Of a DNA stretch of 64,000 nucleotides, positions 37,495-49,581 are shown one piece after another. Each line of letters opens with the position of its first letter. Position 1 is the first letter of the stretch. A program made the position numbers and the translations under genes. Under the pieces are notes generated by a model. The model was not told the DNA's origin, did not search any database, and saw only the letters and a program-made list of their open reading frames with translations. This stretch comes from Nymphaea colorata (Eukaryota; Streptophyta; Magnoliopsida; Nymphaeales; Nymphaeaceae): NCBI RefSeq assembly GCF_008831285.2, contig NC_045150.1:11203868-11267867 (forward strand), read 5' to 3'.

Positions 37495-40400
37495 ATGAGA
37501 GGAACTTCTGGTTCGCTTGCCAATTCTAATGAGCACAGGCATAGACAATCAGGATCATTGTGAGTTTTTTAGCTCTATCACTTGGTTCATGGATATCGCA
37601 CTCCTCATCATCTCTAGAATTTCCGTGTTGCATGGCTGATGTCCGAAGATGTAGGAAAATTACAGTATTTCAATACTGCAATTTCGTAGATCACTTGTTC
37701 TTTACATAATCTCTACCGGAATTTCATCAATCTCTTCCATGTGATGTTTTAGTTTTTGTCATGATATGAATTTCAACTGAGCGAACAAATTGTGCTTGAA
37801 GATCGCCGGCAAATCTGGCATAAACAAAACCAGCATGTTGGTGGAGAATTTCTTATCTGGAAAATGTCTGGGCAGAGGATGAGGTTTAACTCAGTGTGAA
37901 CAAAACCTGTAAATTGTGACTGGGTGATATGAGGGGTGATTCAGTGGAATTATATTGGTGCAGCTGACTGAAGCCTTTAGGTAGCAAGGAATGATCATGT
38001 TCCTAAATAGAGTGACACAAGAAAATAATGTATTCACAGTCATTTGGACATGGTAATCAAAATCTGCTCTTTTCCATATAGACACCCTATAAAAATGGCC
38101 GCTTTGTACTTATGAGATGCAATAGCAAGTAAACCAAAAAGCAATGCATAATTCATCCATGATTACCAAGATTCCCTCTCATATTATCAAGTTCGCCCAA
38201 GTTACAGGAGAAGTTGGATTTTTGGATATATTTCTCGGTAACCAAGTTGTCGTTGGAAAAGGAAGACTGATATTTAGTTCGACTGCTATTTTCTGAAAAA
38301 CAAGTTCGAGTCGATAAGTTTAATTTCTGAAGCTGATTTACTTATTTAGTCCCTGAATGTTTACTTGTATTCTTTCCTATACGGATGGCTATGTTTCAAA
38401 ATGATGTTACGAAGATTCTAACTTGCAGGTACCATAGACAGAGAAAAGGGTGGACTGTTTAAGTAATATGCTTGAAAAGCCCAGATTGTCTTTCTGCTCC
38501 TTTCTGTTTAAAAGGCACATCGTTGCATCTTAATTGTCTCGTGGATTTGGCCTTTTGGGTCTTGAACAACAATGTTATTGCTGTGGATAATCATGATTCA
38601 TCTTTCTCAGCTAACATGAACGAGTTCTTAGTTTTTTTTTTTCTTTTTTTGTTAAATTTCCACTTGGATACTAACATTCCTTGTTCTTGATCTGAAAACT
38701 CCCTTTCCCCTGTTATATTCTTCATGTGAAGGCAAACTATCTGGGCATCGTCCAAATGGGTTAAACCTTCTTGACCCTCCCAAATAGGATATTTAGTAGT
38801 TGAAAACTTGCAAAAGAGTGTCTCCTAGCACTTGGAAAGCCATGTTACCTTCTTCAGGTATCATGGTATTGCCATGAACTACAGGCCTTAAACATTGATG
38901 TGACACATAAATGGAAACTGCAGCTACAGAAATCTGTCTTATAAAAGTGATATTTACAGAGTATTTTATGGGTTTATCATGAACTTGGGGTTTCATAACA
39001 AGCATGTACTTGGTCATCTTGTTTTTCTTCAGTTAGCAACATCAAGGACATCCCACATGGGAGCTGAGATCCTCAGTCATGACAGTGTCCCACAGTGGAA
39101 CTGTCTATTCTACTTGCATGCATAGGCATGCGTTCATTTGATAATTCAATGCATGAATGAAACACTCTGATCTCCAATATGTCAATTAGATACTGTTTCT
39201 GTGGTACGTATGTCTTATCATTTCAATGCATTTGATAATTCCAAGTTCTCTCATCACTTTTTACGAGTTTGATAATTCCAAACTAATACATTCATCCGTT
39301 TAGACTCTGTTTGCCACATCTCTGACTTGACTTACTTCATTTCAGTGGATCTGGTGATGACATGAACAAGAGAAGGTTCTTCAAGTCTCAAGATTTTAAA
39401 GAAAATGACCGGGCTGTTTATGCCACTGTGCAAGACAAGAGTTCAAACTGCAATTTTCTTTCTCTGAAGATTATTCTTGTCTGCATTATTATCTGCACTT
39501 TCTTAACAGTATTCCACTCTCCAGCTGCAAACTATTATGAACGTTCCATGCAATCAAGTTCCCAGTGAGTCATCTGCAACTGACCTCTTTACCCAACTCA
39601 TGTTCTTAGAGTCACCAATAGTGTTGTTCATGATTGTCTTTACCCAACTCATGATCTTAGAACCTCCAATAAGAAACAGCTGCAGGCATCTAACAGTGAC
39701 CTCTTTTTCCAGGTCAAGATTTGCAAGTGTTGACTGGTTATGGGAGAGGGCAGTTACTGACACAAGATATGTATCAAATTTAGATATTAATTGGATACAG
39801 ATTTCAAAAATTTTTCATCAAACAATCAAGTTAGAGGCACATCAAACTGTTGGGATCTTGAACTTCAATAGAACTGAGGTTAAGGAATGGCAAAGCATTC
39901 TAACAGGTGTGAAACCGATTTCTTTGACAGTAGAACCTGCAAGGTCAGACATCACATGGAACAATTTATTCCCTGAGTGGATTGATGAAGAACAACAATC
40001 TGAAGTACCTGTCTGTCCAAGATTACCAATGCCTGAGATTCCAAAAAGGTCACATTTTGGTGTCATTGCTGTAAAGCTTCCGTGCCAAAGATCAGCAAAT
40101 AACTGGTCAAGAGATGTAGCTCGGTTGCACTTACAGCTTGCAGCTGCCAAACTTGCTGCTTCTTCCATAGGCAATTCAGTTCATGTTTTATTTGTAACGG
40201 ACTGTTGGCCTAGTCCAAACCTTTTCACATGCAAGGAACGTGTCATCCATGATGGTAGCGTATGGTTATACAGGCCTGACTTGAATGTTTTACAGAAGAA
40301 GCTCCAGCTTCCAGCTGGGTCCTGTGAACTTGCAGTCCCGCTTAAGCCCCAAGGTTTGTTCAACTTTGCCATGACCCCTGTTCTTGTTGACTGAATATTT

Positions 40401-42127
40401 CTGTGCTAATAACCTGGTAAATCAATTGCTTTTACTAGTATTTTCATCTTAACTTCATTGGCTGATTAAAAATAATGCCGAACAATTTGAAAAATTCTCA
40501 AGTACTTGCAGGTTGCTATCCAGTATCCTTAGGCAGGAAGGGTTTTCTTCTTTGTCTAATGGTTATCTCCTTGTGTTCATTGTACATTATGAAAACGGAA
40601 TCCCCAAGGTTATTTTTTTGTGATCTAAGTAAATGAGATTGCTAAACAACGTAACTGTTGGTTGAAGGACCAAGTAAGAATTTAATTGATGAGAATCTGA
40701 AATCTGTTGCCCTGCCGGTTTTGCACTGTCATGAATAAGCTTAATTAGAAAATGGTTTCTTTCCATGTTATTTTCAAAGAACTATTTGAAAAACATAGTC
40801 TCATCCCTTTCTGGACTTGGCAGGCATATGTTCATAAAGTTATGTGCTAAAGCCATATTTGTTGGGCTATGCATCTGTTTTTGTGCACATGCATGTTGCA
40901 ACTGTCCATCAACTGGGTGACTGAACCATGACCTTGTACATTTTCTTCAAATAGCTGTACAGCTAGAAACTGCAAAATGAGTAGATTTTTTCTAAGAAGG
41001 GAAAGAACCTTGATATTCTTCTCATGTTTGTCCCTTTTCTTGCCTAACAACCTAGTTGGAGGCCATAAAGTCCACCTTCTTAATGAAATTCTGTTTCTGC
41101 AGAGAGATTACACCATCAGAACACACGTCGAGAGGCATATGCAACAATTCTTCATTCTGCTCACGTATATGTTTGTGGTGCAATTGCTGCTGCACAGAGC
41201 ATAAGATTAACTGGCTCCACCAAAGACCTTGTAATACTTGTTGATGAGTCCATCAGCAAATATCATAGGAAAGGCCTGGTGGCCGCGGGTTGGAAAATTA
41301 GAGTGATTCAGAGGATCAGAAATCCCAAAGCCCAACAGGATGCTTATAATGAGTGGAACTATAGCAAGTTTCGTCTATGGCAGCTGACCGATTATGACAA
41401 GATAATTTTCATTGATGCAGACCTACTCATCCTAAGAAACATAGATTTCCTATTTGAAATGCCTGAGATAACAGCTATTGGCAACAATATGACCCTTTTC
41501 AACTCTGGTGTGATGGTGATTGAGCCCTCAAACTGCACCTTTCAGCTGCTACTGGATCATATCAATGACATAGTATCCTATAATGGTGGTGATCAAGGCT
41601 ATCTTAATGAAATATTTACATGGTGGCATCGGATGCCGAAACATATGAACTTCTTGAAGCACTTCTGGTCAGGTGATCAGGTAGAAAGAGATCTAAAGAC
41701 TAATCTCTTTGCAGCTGAGCCCCCGGTTCTTTACGTTCTCCATTACTTGGGTCTAAAGCCGTGGCTGTGCTTTCGCGATTATGACTGCAACTGGAACAAT
41801 GACATTTACCATGAATTTGCAAGTGACGTTGCGCATCGGAGATGGTGGAAGGTTCACGATTCGATGACAAAAAAATTACAGAAATATTGTTTGCTGAGAT
41901 CAAAGCAGAAGGCAGCACTGGAATGGGACAGAAGGCAGGCCGAAAAACAAAACTATGCAGATGGGCATTGGAAAAGGAACGTCACCGACCCACGCCTGAA
42001 AATCTGCTTTGAAAAGTTTTGCTACTGGGAAAGCATGCTTTGGCATTGGGGTGAAACCAATTGGACGGACAGTACACCTGCAACTGCTACAACCTCTGTG
42101 CCCACAGCATCCGTTTCTAGGATGTAG
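37495..42127 (+). CDS. GUX1: GUX1-like UDP-glucuronate:xylan alpha-glucuronosyltransferase (GT8)
   Basis: Four coding exons join in frame: 37495-37559, 39346-39564, 39713-40353 and 41103-42127 (649 aa; the Arabidopsis GUX1 protein is of similar size). It is a type II Golgi protein with a short basic N-terminus, one membrane anchor (about residues 59-80, rich in I/L/V) and a lumenal GT8 domain. Visible motifs are VPVCPRLPMPEIP, NWSRDVARLHLQLAAA, EAYATILHSAHVYVCGAIAAAQS, the metal-binding D-A-D in FIDADLLIL (413-415), GGDQGYLNE and HYLGLKPW (522-529). GUX enzymes add GlcA branches to xylan for secondary wall assembly. The start codon at 39362 alone would lose 27 residues: the frame stays open upstream to the acceptor, and the 65-bp exon restores phase (codon TT|T). 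An upstream leader in 36.6-37.2 kb is likely but not resolved. Confidence 0.93.
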
Positions 42128-42135
42128 CTTGCTTC

Positions 42136-42194
42136 TTCTTCTTCTTCTTCTTCTTCTTCTCCTCCTCCTCCTCCTCCTCCTCTCTCTCTCTCCT
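42136..42194. repeat. (CTT)n(CTC)n(CT)n microsatellite in the GUX 3' UTR
   Basis: A trinucleotide TTC run changes to TCC and then CT immediately after the TAG stop. It makes spurious leucine-, serine- or arginine-rich ORFs on both strands. Confidence 0.95.
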
Positions 42195-42468
42195 CTGTTC
42201 CTCCTTGGCTGCCATTGCATTTATGATACCAATAATGTTTCAATTGGTTGATGGTAGTCATACATTAGTCGATTCATAGAGATACAATCAAAATTTTGTA
42301 TCATATTAAAGTTGTGACCTTCTTATTGGATTCACATTGGAAAAAGAAATCATTCAAGGACACAAGCTCCATATATGAACAATTACAAACTTGCGAATGA
42401 ATTTTACCTCTCCTGTTCCATGGTCTTTCTCTCTCTCTATCTCTCTTCAGACGAATAGCAATTTGAAG

Positions 42469-42780
42469 CGAGTTGGTTTTCATCTTGCTAGCAGATGTTA
42501 TCTATGTCAACAAGCTGAAGAGGACGTCACTCACCTATTTTGAGACTGCCGTATAATAGTGGAACTATACAAGGCCACTGGGAAGTTCAAACTTGGAACC
42601 ATCCCAAAGTAGTGGTAAGGGAGCATTAGCGGATTAGGGATCTCATCATCGATCCTTTGGAGGTCAGATGCAGCAAACAAGGCCATAAACCATGGAAACG
42701 CTGGCTCTTTACCGCATGGTGCGCCATGTGGTTCACCTGGAATGATATTGTGTTCGGGGGAAAGTGTCTTAACTTTACAC
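42469..42780 (+). pseudogene. LINE (L1-type) ORF2 C-terminal remnant, zf-RVT region
   Basis: One frame reads RVGFHLASRCYLCQQAEED and, directly after, VTHLF, a stop, then DCRI. This is the C-x2-C...H-L-F-x-C pattern of the reverse-transcriptase-associated zinc finger (zf-RVT) at the end of plant L1-like ORF2. About 180 bp further on, KPWKRWLFTAWCAMWFTWND resembles the following WxxWxxWNER segment. Stops and a frame change make it non-functional. No upstream reverse transcriptase domain remains and no poly(A) tail is clear. Confidence 0.6.
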
Positions 42781-44592
42781 GATGAAAAGGAAACGATTTT
42801 AAAGGATGGAATTAAAGGAAAAGATGACATGATGAGGGGGGAAAAGAAAGGAAATAAAGAAAACTAAAGAAACTATTGTGAAAGCCTGTTTGGTAGAAAT
42901 AAAAAGAAAGAATCGTATTTGTTTATTTAGCTGTGTAAAGGAAAAGAAAAGAAAGGAGAAGAAAAAAAAAGACTTCAACTTAATTTATAAAAATGCACCT
43001 AAGTGTCATCATAAACCTTCTCTCTTTTAATATATATATATATATATAACCTGTAATTTGACGTTTCAGGCTATGTTGATGTATTGTGCCTGAGTTGAGC
43101 CGAGTTTAAACTTTAACGTCTATTTTTTTTCGTTTGTCTGGTTTGCCTGTTTTGCCATGTTCTATTCTTCCTCACAATGGTCATATTGTATTCGGGTGTG
43201 GTCTTCAAACACACAGTTGGGCATATTTTGGCAATGTTAAAAATATGATTTCTTTTTCTTTTTTTTTTCTCTTTCTCTCTCTTTATCACTCTGAATTCCA
43301 AGCATATGGGTCCGGGTGAGAGGAGTTTTCCACCACTTGGTATAAAAAGCTAAAGCTTTTACCCAACCCTTCATCCCTATATGATACAGTTGGTGCATTG
43401 AGGTACCACATCCACCGTACTTCAACTTGTACACCAGTGGTCCTCCTTTTAAAACACAAAGAGTTGATGTCTTGAGAATTCAAGACAGAAATTGACAGCC
43501 TACCAACGTGACCTCAACCGTAGCGTCAACCCACTAGGAGATACATTCAAGAATGTGGGTCATGAAACCCTGACGGTGGAAAACATGTGCTTCAACTGTA
43601 TCATATTGGGTGCCAGTGCAAATAAACCAATATTCACCTGCAAGACTTCTGTTAGTGGGAAGGCCTAGACAGAAAGCAGTTCAATTTAGGGTCTGAAAAA
43701 AGTCAGATTTTTATAAAATCTCTCCAGAATTTGACGGTTCAGTTGCTCAAAATGGATCAGTTCAACAAGAATTTGAATAGCAGTAAGAGCAGGTTGTGAA
43801 AATGCAAAGTTCGGTTAAGAAAAAAATTCTCATCATCAAGAGATTAAAAAAACTTTCACTAGCAAGAACGGTTGGTTTAGAAAGACGTTTGGTAGTAGGA
43901 TTTTTCCTATATTTCAAATGATGGCAAAAATTTATTCTCGATGTCACTTTTTCATGCTTCATTTTGGCACCTGCAACATAAAACTTTTGAGCTATAATTC
44001 ATTATACCTTATATTTCCTCTCTCTTTAAGAAAGGAAAGTAGATACATTATCATTTCATTCGTCAACAAAAACGTAACCTCTTTATTAGAAATGATCTTT
44101 GATGCAAGAGAAAATAAATCAGTGAGAGCATGAAAAGTATTTTATCTTACTGCCAAGTTGAGGGCCAAAACCCCACACTTCCTCTCATCGCACAGCACTA
44201 CCAAATTTGCTTTTAGTGCATCTTGTTGACACTTCCATTATACTTCAGCTTAAATATTGGAGCATTTCCTTTTACAACACAAAAGTTGATGTCACAAGAA
44301 CTTAAAACAAAGACAGACCGCCTATCAACCGATTGTTGCACCAACCCCCTTAGGGATAATTGGTTTAATCGTAAGAACTGAGTTTAAATGATAGAATTTA
44401 ATTTGAAAACTATAAAACTTAATCCATACAAACCCCTCTTCCAAATACCAGATTCGAAATTGAATGTGACAGCGATCCTCAACCCAAACTACATTATTAA
44501 TTGGATCCTAGCAAGGGCCACTGAACCAAACCAGCAGACTTGGTCCAAAGCATAACATGAGCACTTGAAAGCCCTTTGTGCACTTGCACGCA

Positions 44593-44628
<36 letters not shown>

Positions 44629-44895
44629 AGAGGGGGAAGGGGACAAGAGCCGGCAAACTTGACCTCATAATGGCACCCCTAATTTTAAGATCAACAGTAC
44701 TCTTCAATACCATCAAAATAGCACCCCCCAAGAATGGAACTAAGGACACATGCATACAAGAGACAAGAGAGAGAGAGAGAGAGAGAGGAGTTCTGAAAAT
44801 TTTACACAGGAAAGCCAGACTATATTATGTACGGAAGAACACCAATACACCAGAAGCAAAAGCAGTGACTCCATGAAGCAGGAGTAGACAAAATA

Positions 44896-45119
44896 AATTT
44901 TTTATTCCCAAGTGCAAATGCCATTCCATCCTGCAAAATTTTTACAATAAGATCAAAATCTCTCTCTTTCTCTCTCTCACACATACACACATCAGCACTA
45001 GACTACAATTTTTTTTTTATTCCCAAGTGCAAATGCCATTCCATCCTGCATAATTTCCAGTACAATAACATCAAATCTCTCTCTCTCACTCTCACACATA
45101 CACACACATCAACACTAGC
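44896..45119. repeat. Two-copy tandem duplication, 115-bp period
   Basis: TTTATTCCCAAGTGCAAATG, CCATTCCATCCTGCA, a CT microsatellite and CACACATACACACATCA recur in the same order with a 115-bp offset. The copies differ at scattered bases and in microsatellite length. Confidence 0.9.
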
Positions 45120-45763
45120 CTTCAAATGCTTCCTCCGACACAGTAAAAGGAGAAAACTGCCACCGGAATTTAATTCCAAGTTTCTTTTAAAATTAATCAT
45201 AGAGGTCCAATTCAATCAGATCTTTACTTAAATCATGCTTTCTTACTTCAAGATGAGTGTTATTAATATTGTCGCAGGTTGGCCTCAAATGCATATACTT
45301 ACTGAGTGGGCAGAATCGGCTGATTTCAGCTTGTGTTTGTTCTTATACATATACATATGAAGAAACCAAGGGAAACACCATCCTTGAGGTGATTAATTAG
45401 TTGACAGACATGAAGATTACACCTATCTAGTTAGTTTCACGAAAAGACACTCCTGTACATTAGTTCCAACTAGAGTGCACATGGTCTTTCCCCACACATA
45501 TAAAATATGTACACAACAGTCACTGCACACTGTGCACCTAGTTTTGAAATCCAATGCCTGTGAAATTCATACACACTTTCCATCCACGTGTGCATCTTTT
45601 TAGATGCTAACAAAGGGATTAGGTAGGCTTCTGCTAGTTTATTACAGTTAAAATATGATCCTGCACATAAAAACAATCACATTTTATCAGGGGATTCTCA
45701 GTCATAGGTTTCTTCTCATTTGATATTCTGTACAAGATTTGCAAGAACAAAAAGAAAAAAAGG

Positions 45764-45765
<2 letters not shown>

Positions 45766-45850
<85 letters not shown>

Positions 45851-45878
45851 GAGAGAGGGAGAGAGAGAGAGAGAGAAA
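45766..45878. repeat. Long interrupted (GA)n tract
   Basis: More than 100 bp of GA units with single G insertions and one C. It lies about 90 bp beyond the proposed stop of the FAR1-like gene, and may be in or next to its 3' UTR. Confidence 0.97.
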
Positions 45879-45971
45879 GTATTTATGGCAGGTGGTAATA
45901 CCACGAGATTCCTGAGTATGGCCTTACCTCCATGAAGAACTTATGAAATGTCGGCTATCTCAGCGGTTTTT

Positions 45972-48619
45972 CTAGCGTGAACCAGATGGGAACATCCTAT
46001 TCAACAAATTCAGTAAATTAAAGAGGATACAACTAGGTTAAGGTTTCTGATACACCATAAGGTGAAACAACAGGCAGATAACTCACGGAATTCCAATAGA
46101 CAATCCGAGTTCTTCGCCACTTAACCAGTGAAAGCCTTGGTCATTTTGTACTTCTTCATCAACTGAAAGAAAAAGAAAATTTGAAGTCTTTTTGGCAGAC
46201 ACTTTAAGTTAAACTCTGAAGTACATTTTGTAAGGAAGATTCATGTACCTGGTGGTATCAAGCACCCGATGGCAGAAGTAGCCCTCAATGCTGGGCAATT
46301 GCGCTTGTCATGATTGTTTGCTTTGCAGATGTTACAATGCCTTAGTTTCCTCTGCGGTTTTGCTTGCCGAGTATCATGTGAAGTCAGCTGGTTCATTAAA
46401 TTGTCAACCTCAATTTCACTGTTATTCTCTTGACGAGCACTTCTACTTCGTTCTATGGCAGCATTTTCCTTTATTCTGGCAATTTCGCTGCAGGCCTTCT
46501 CTAATGCTTGCAGTACCATCTGATGTGTATCTGCTGAAGCCCCTCCATCTTCTGCACACTTAACGACCCTACGGAAAAGATTATTGTACCTCAAACTGGT
46601 AGATTCTTGAAAATCACCTCGAGAATCAGTATGGCATTCATCTGCTGCAGCTCCACTCCGGGCACTTCTTGTAAATCTCTTCAAGATGTACTGCGGTGGG
46701 AGGATTATTATACTTCGTTGCACAAACACAATCAGCACATGCCTACAAAGGATGCCCGAAAACTCAAACATCTGGCAGCTACAACTGACTCTCATTGTGG
46801 AAATGTCCATTTTCACAGTACATGCCCTCTTCTCTTCTCCAAATTTCACTACTCTGTAAATCACGCTTATCCCATCATTCTCCAGTTCATCAGTCATATA
46901 ACCAAAACTGTCAAGTAATTCTTCTTGAAACCTTCCAAATATTGTTCTTGTATAAAGTTCTGCTGCTTGTTTCTCCAAAGGCCATGAAGTCTTAAGAATC
47001 TGTGGTGATTGGCTTGTTTCAAAGTCTGCATGCATTTCCTTTCTGTATTGACCCTCCATTGCCCTCCCTTGTTGCTTGATGAATTCCAGAAAAGTAGTAT
47101 CTGAGTTTATACACTCATGAAAGATCGCTTGGACACTCTCATTCCATTGACTTCCAGCCATTTCTGCAAAAAAGGAATTCCGAAAATAAGCAGGCACCCA
47201 CTGATGTCGCATTTCATATATTGATTGAATCCAATGGTTCTCTCTTAAGCCATATCTATCAACAAGGAACTGCCAACATTCTTCAAACTCAACAATTGTC
47301 TCAGTCATGTGAAGGCATTTGTAAAACTCATTTTCAAAATTTAGGTGCATCTCATATACATGAGAAAGCTTATCTGGCATTTCCCGTAAAATATAATGCA
47401 TTGAAAGACGGTGACGAGTTCCTGGAAATATTTTTGCAACAGCAGCACATATGGCTGGATGAGAGTTGGTAATTAGTGAAACTGGGTGCTGTCCAGACAT
47501 TGCTTCAAGCCATGTAGAAAACAGCCAAACAAATGAAGATTCAGTCTCATCTAGAAGAAGTCCACAACCAACAAACACAACCTGCCTGTGGTGGTTAAGC
47601 CCCGTAAATACAGCAACTGGCAGTTCACATTTACTTGTATTGGATATCATGTCAAGTGTAACTACATCACCAAAATATCCATATGTCATCCTTGATCTGG
47701 CATCAGCCCAAAAGAAATTACTCACATGCCCCTCTCCGTTGACTTGCATAGCATAAAAAAATGCAGGGTTTTCAGTTTGCATATGCTTAAAGCAGTCAAG
47801 TATGGATTGAACATCTCCTTTGCCTAAAATTCTTTTGCGAAGATCATGAATATGATTTTTCTGATCTTGTTCAGAAGCACCAAAATTTCCAGCACCACCT
47901 GCTTTGTCTCTAAGGTAGGATGACAAAAGATTTACATGCAGCCCTGAGGACATGCAAGTGTCAATAAGACTTTGCATGGTGCGTGTAACATTCCTATGTG
48001 ATCGAAGATATTGAGCTTCAGTAGGGTCTGCAAGGGCATGACTATGATCTTTCACAAACTTCTTGACTATCCATTTCCCATTTTTCTCTCTTTTTACATG
48101 TAATGATGCCTTGCACCCTTCCCTTGTAACAGGCCGAAACCTTTTGCCTTGGGTTTCATTACTTGCCCTTTTCTTTTGGCGGAATCCCTCTTTTGAACAA
48201 ACAAAATGTCGACCAATACACTTACCACCACGCGCACGTTGGGTACTACTTGATCGGATGCTAAAACCCACGTGCCTAGCATATGCATTGTAGAATGATC
48301 TAGCTGCTTCTTCATTTTTAAATTCCATACCTACATATGGTTCCATATTATTGCCTACTCCAGATGCCAAAGAATCTTTTTTGCTTGAGTTTTCTACTGT
48401 TTGCCTGTTTCCATCCACATTACCTTTTCCACTTGAAGTAGACTGCATTTTATCATCCCCACCAACAACCTCATCCTTTGTGTGAGCACTCTCCAGCACT
48501 TTATCTTCCTCATGACCCTTTTCATCTGCATCCACACAAATATGCCTCTGAGTAGAGCCATCAACCATATCAACACTCCCATTCACATGAAGATCCTTTT
48601 CACTAGACTCCTCTTCCAT
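45972..48619 (-). CDS. FAR1/FHY3-family (FRS) protein derived from a MULE transposase
   Basis: The main exon is 48619-46249 (790 codons plus one base). An acidic N-terminus is followed by the FAR1 zinc-binding DNA-binding domain (about 107-195; C134, C141, C169 and the H192-S-H194 end), a MULE transposase domain (about 300-410; ADARSRMTYGYFGDVV, NHHRQ, TWLEAM), a SWIM finger (C613-S-C615...C625-R-H627) and a zinc knuckle C762-x2-C765-x4-H770-x4-C775. FAR1/FHY3 proteins are transcription factors in light and hormone responses. The first transposase Asp is kept (D323) but the second is Asn (N385 in ITNSH). Read-through past 46249 gives a 792-residue end. Splicing there to 46162-46087 (DEEVQNDQGFHWLSGEELG) and 45996-45972 keeps frame and gives about 823 residues. 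I prefer the spliced form; the main-exon assignment is firm and the last two exons are inferred. Confidence 0.9.
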
Positions 48620-48719
48620 CTTGTCTTCCTCTCCTACATGGTCACTGCCAAGAGACTACCATTCTTCTATCTGCATTTTCATAAAGATCCTTTCCACAAA
48701 AGTAGTTGCTTATTCAATG

Positions 48720-48800
48720 CTATGTCATTTCATTGAAATCCCTTTCCATTTCTCTCTGACCCGCAAGATGACAGGCATTCTTACTATGGCCACTATCCAT
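48720..48800 (-). promoter_or_regulatory. Upstream ORF (26 codons) in the FAR1-like leader
   Basis: If the leader intron ends at the acceptor TTTCAG just before 48811, the exon leader contains an ATG (48800-48798), followed by 25 more sense codons and a TAG, all before the main ATG at 48619. Such a uORF could lower translation. Alternatively the acceptor at about 48645 is used and this stretch is intronic. Confidence 0.35.
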
Positions 48801-49508
48801 GGATTGCAAACCTGAAATGACCCAACATCTAGATAACTGACAGTCAAGGCAAATAAGAGAGAAAGCACGTCTTATCAACCTAAATATACAAACTGAATTC
48901 TATGGCACAAGTAAAACAGACAAAATGTCAATAAGATGTCAGCAAACACTGTTCTTTTGACATATAAGATCAATAAAATCATGAATAATCTAGAAAAAGA
49001 TCTTAGATAAGAATGGTTAAACAACTTTATGGATCACTGTAGAAAGGCTAAAAATTATAACATTTGGTACAAGATAGTGTCTAGTATCAAATGAACGTTT
49101 ATTAGGGTTGCCTTCAGCTTACTGAATATAAGCTTTAGTCAGTGAAGACCAGCAGCAATTTGCCATCAAAAGCCATCGCAGTGGTCTCACTACTGCCGTT
49201 ATAAAAACCTACTTGCTTAGAAACCTGGAAGCATAGATCTTTTTTTGTAAAATATGTGTTGTATTTTCATACTATTTTTTTTAAACCATTGGTTAATTTT
49301 GAAAAATTCTTTCGAATGAAAAAAGAAATAGACGTTTTCTCTTCTTTTGTACTCACATTGGTCTCACGATGAGAAGCAAGACCTTAATGCAAAGCTTTGC
49401 AAGTGCTTTGACAATCTTTTACATCACGATCTTCTTAGTCTCATCGAAACCTTTGACTGCATGCAAAAGACAAGTATAAAAGACAACCAAACAATGCAGC
49501 AATGTCAG

Positions 49509-49513
<5 letters not shown>

Positions 49514-49579
<66 letters not shown>
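49514..49579. repeat. (TA)n microsatellite, about 33 units, in the FAR1-like leader intron
   Basis: Uninterrupted TA repeat, about 66 bp. Confidence 0.98.

Positions 49580-49581
<2 letters not shown>

Larger units (their letters stand above)
42781..45960. other. Intergenic, no supported gene
   Basis: Contents seen: short (TA)n at 43029-43049; a CT/T-rich stretch at 43248-43285; a (GA)n at about 44599-44622 and another at 44767-44788; a 115-bp tandem duplication at 44896-45119; and long (GA)n at 45766-45878. ORFs across these are low-complexity. Confidence 0.6.

Noticed and set aside
41700-42261. Antisense ORFs under the last GUX exon
   Set aside because: They are shadows of the real exon plus the CTT/CTC repeat (poly-Arg or poly-Glu).
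45716-45935. Glu/Arg-repeat and Ser/Leu-repeat ORFs
   Set aside because: Pure translations of the (GA)n tract.
46288-48736. Plus-strand ORFs of 60-103 codons opposite the FAR1-like gene
   Set aside because: They are antisense shadows of a long conserved exon, with no motif of their own.
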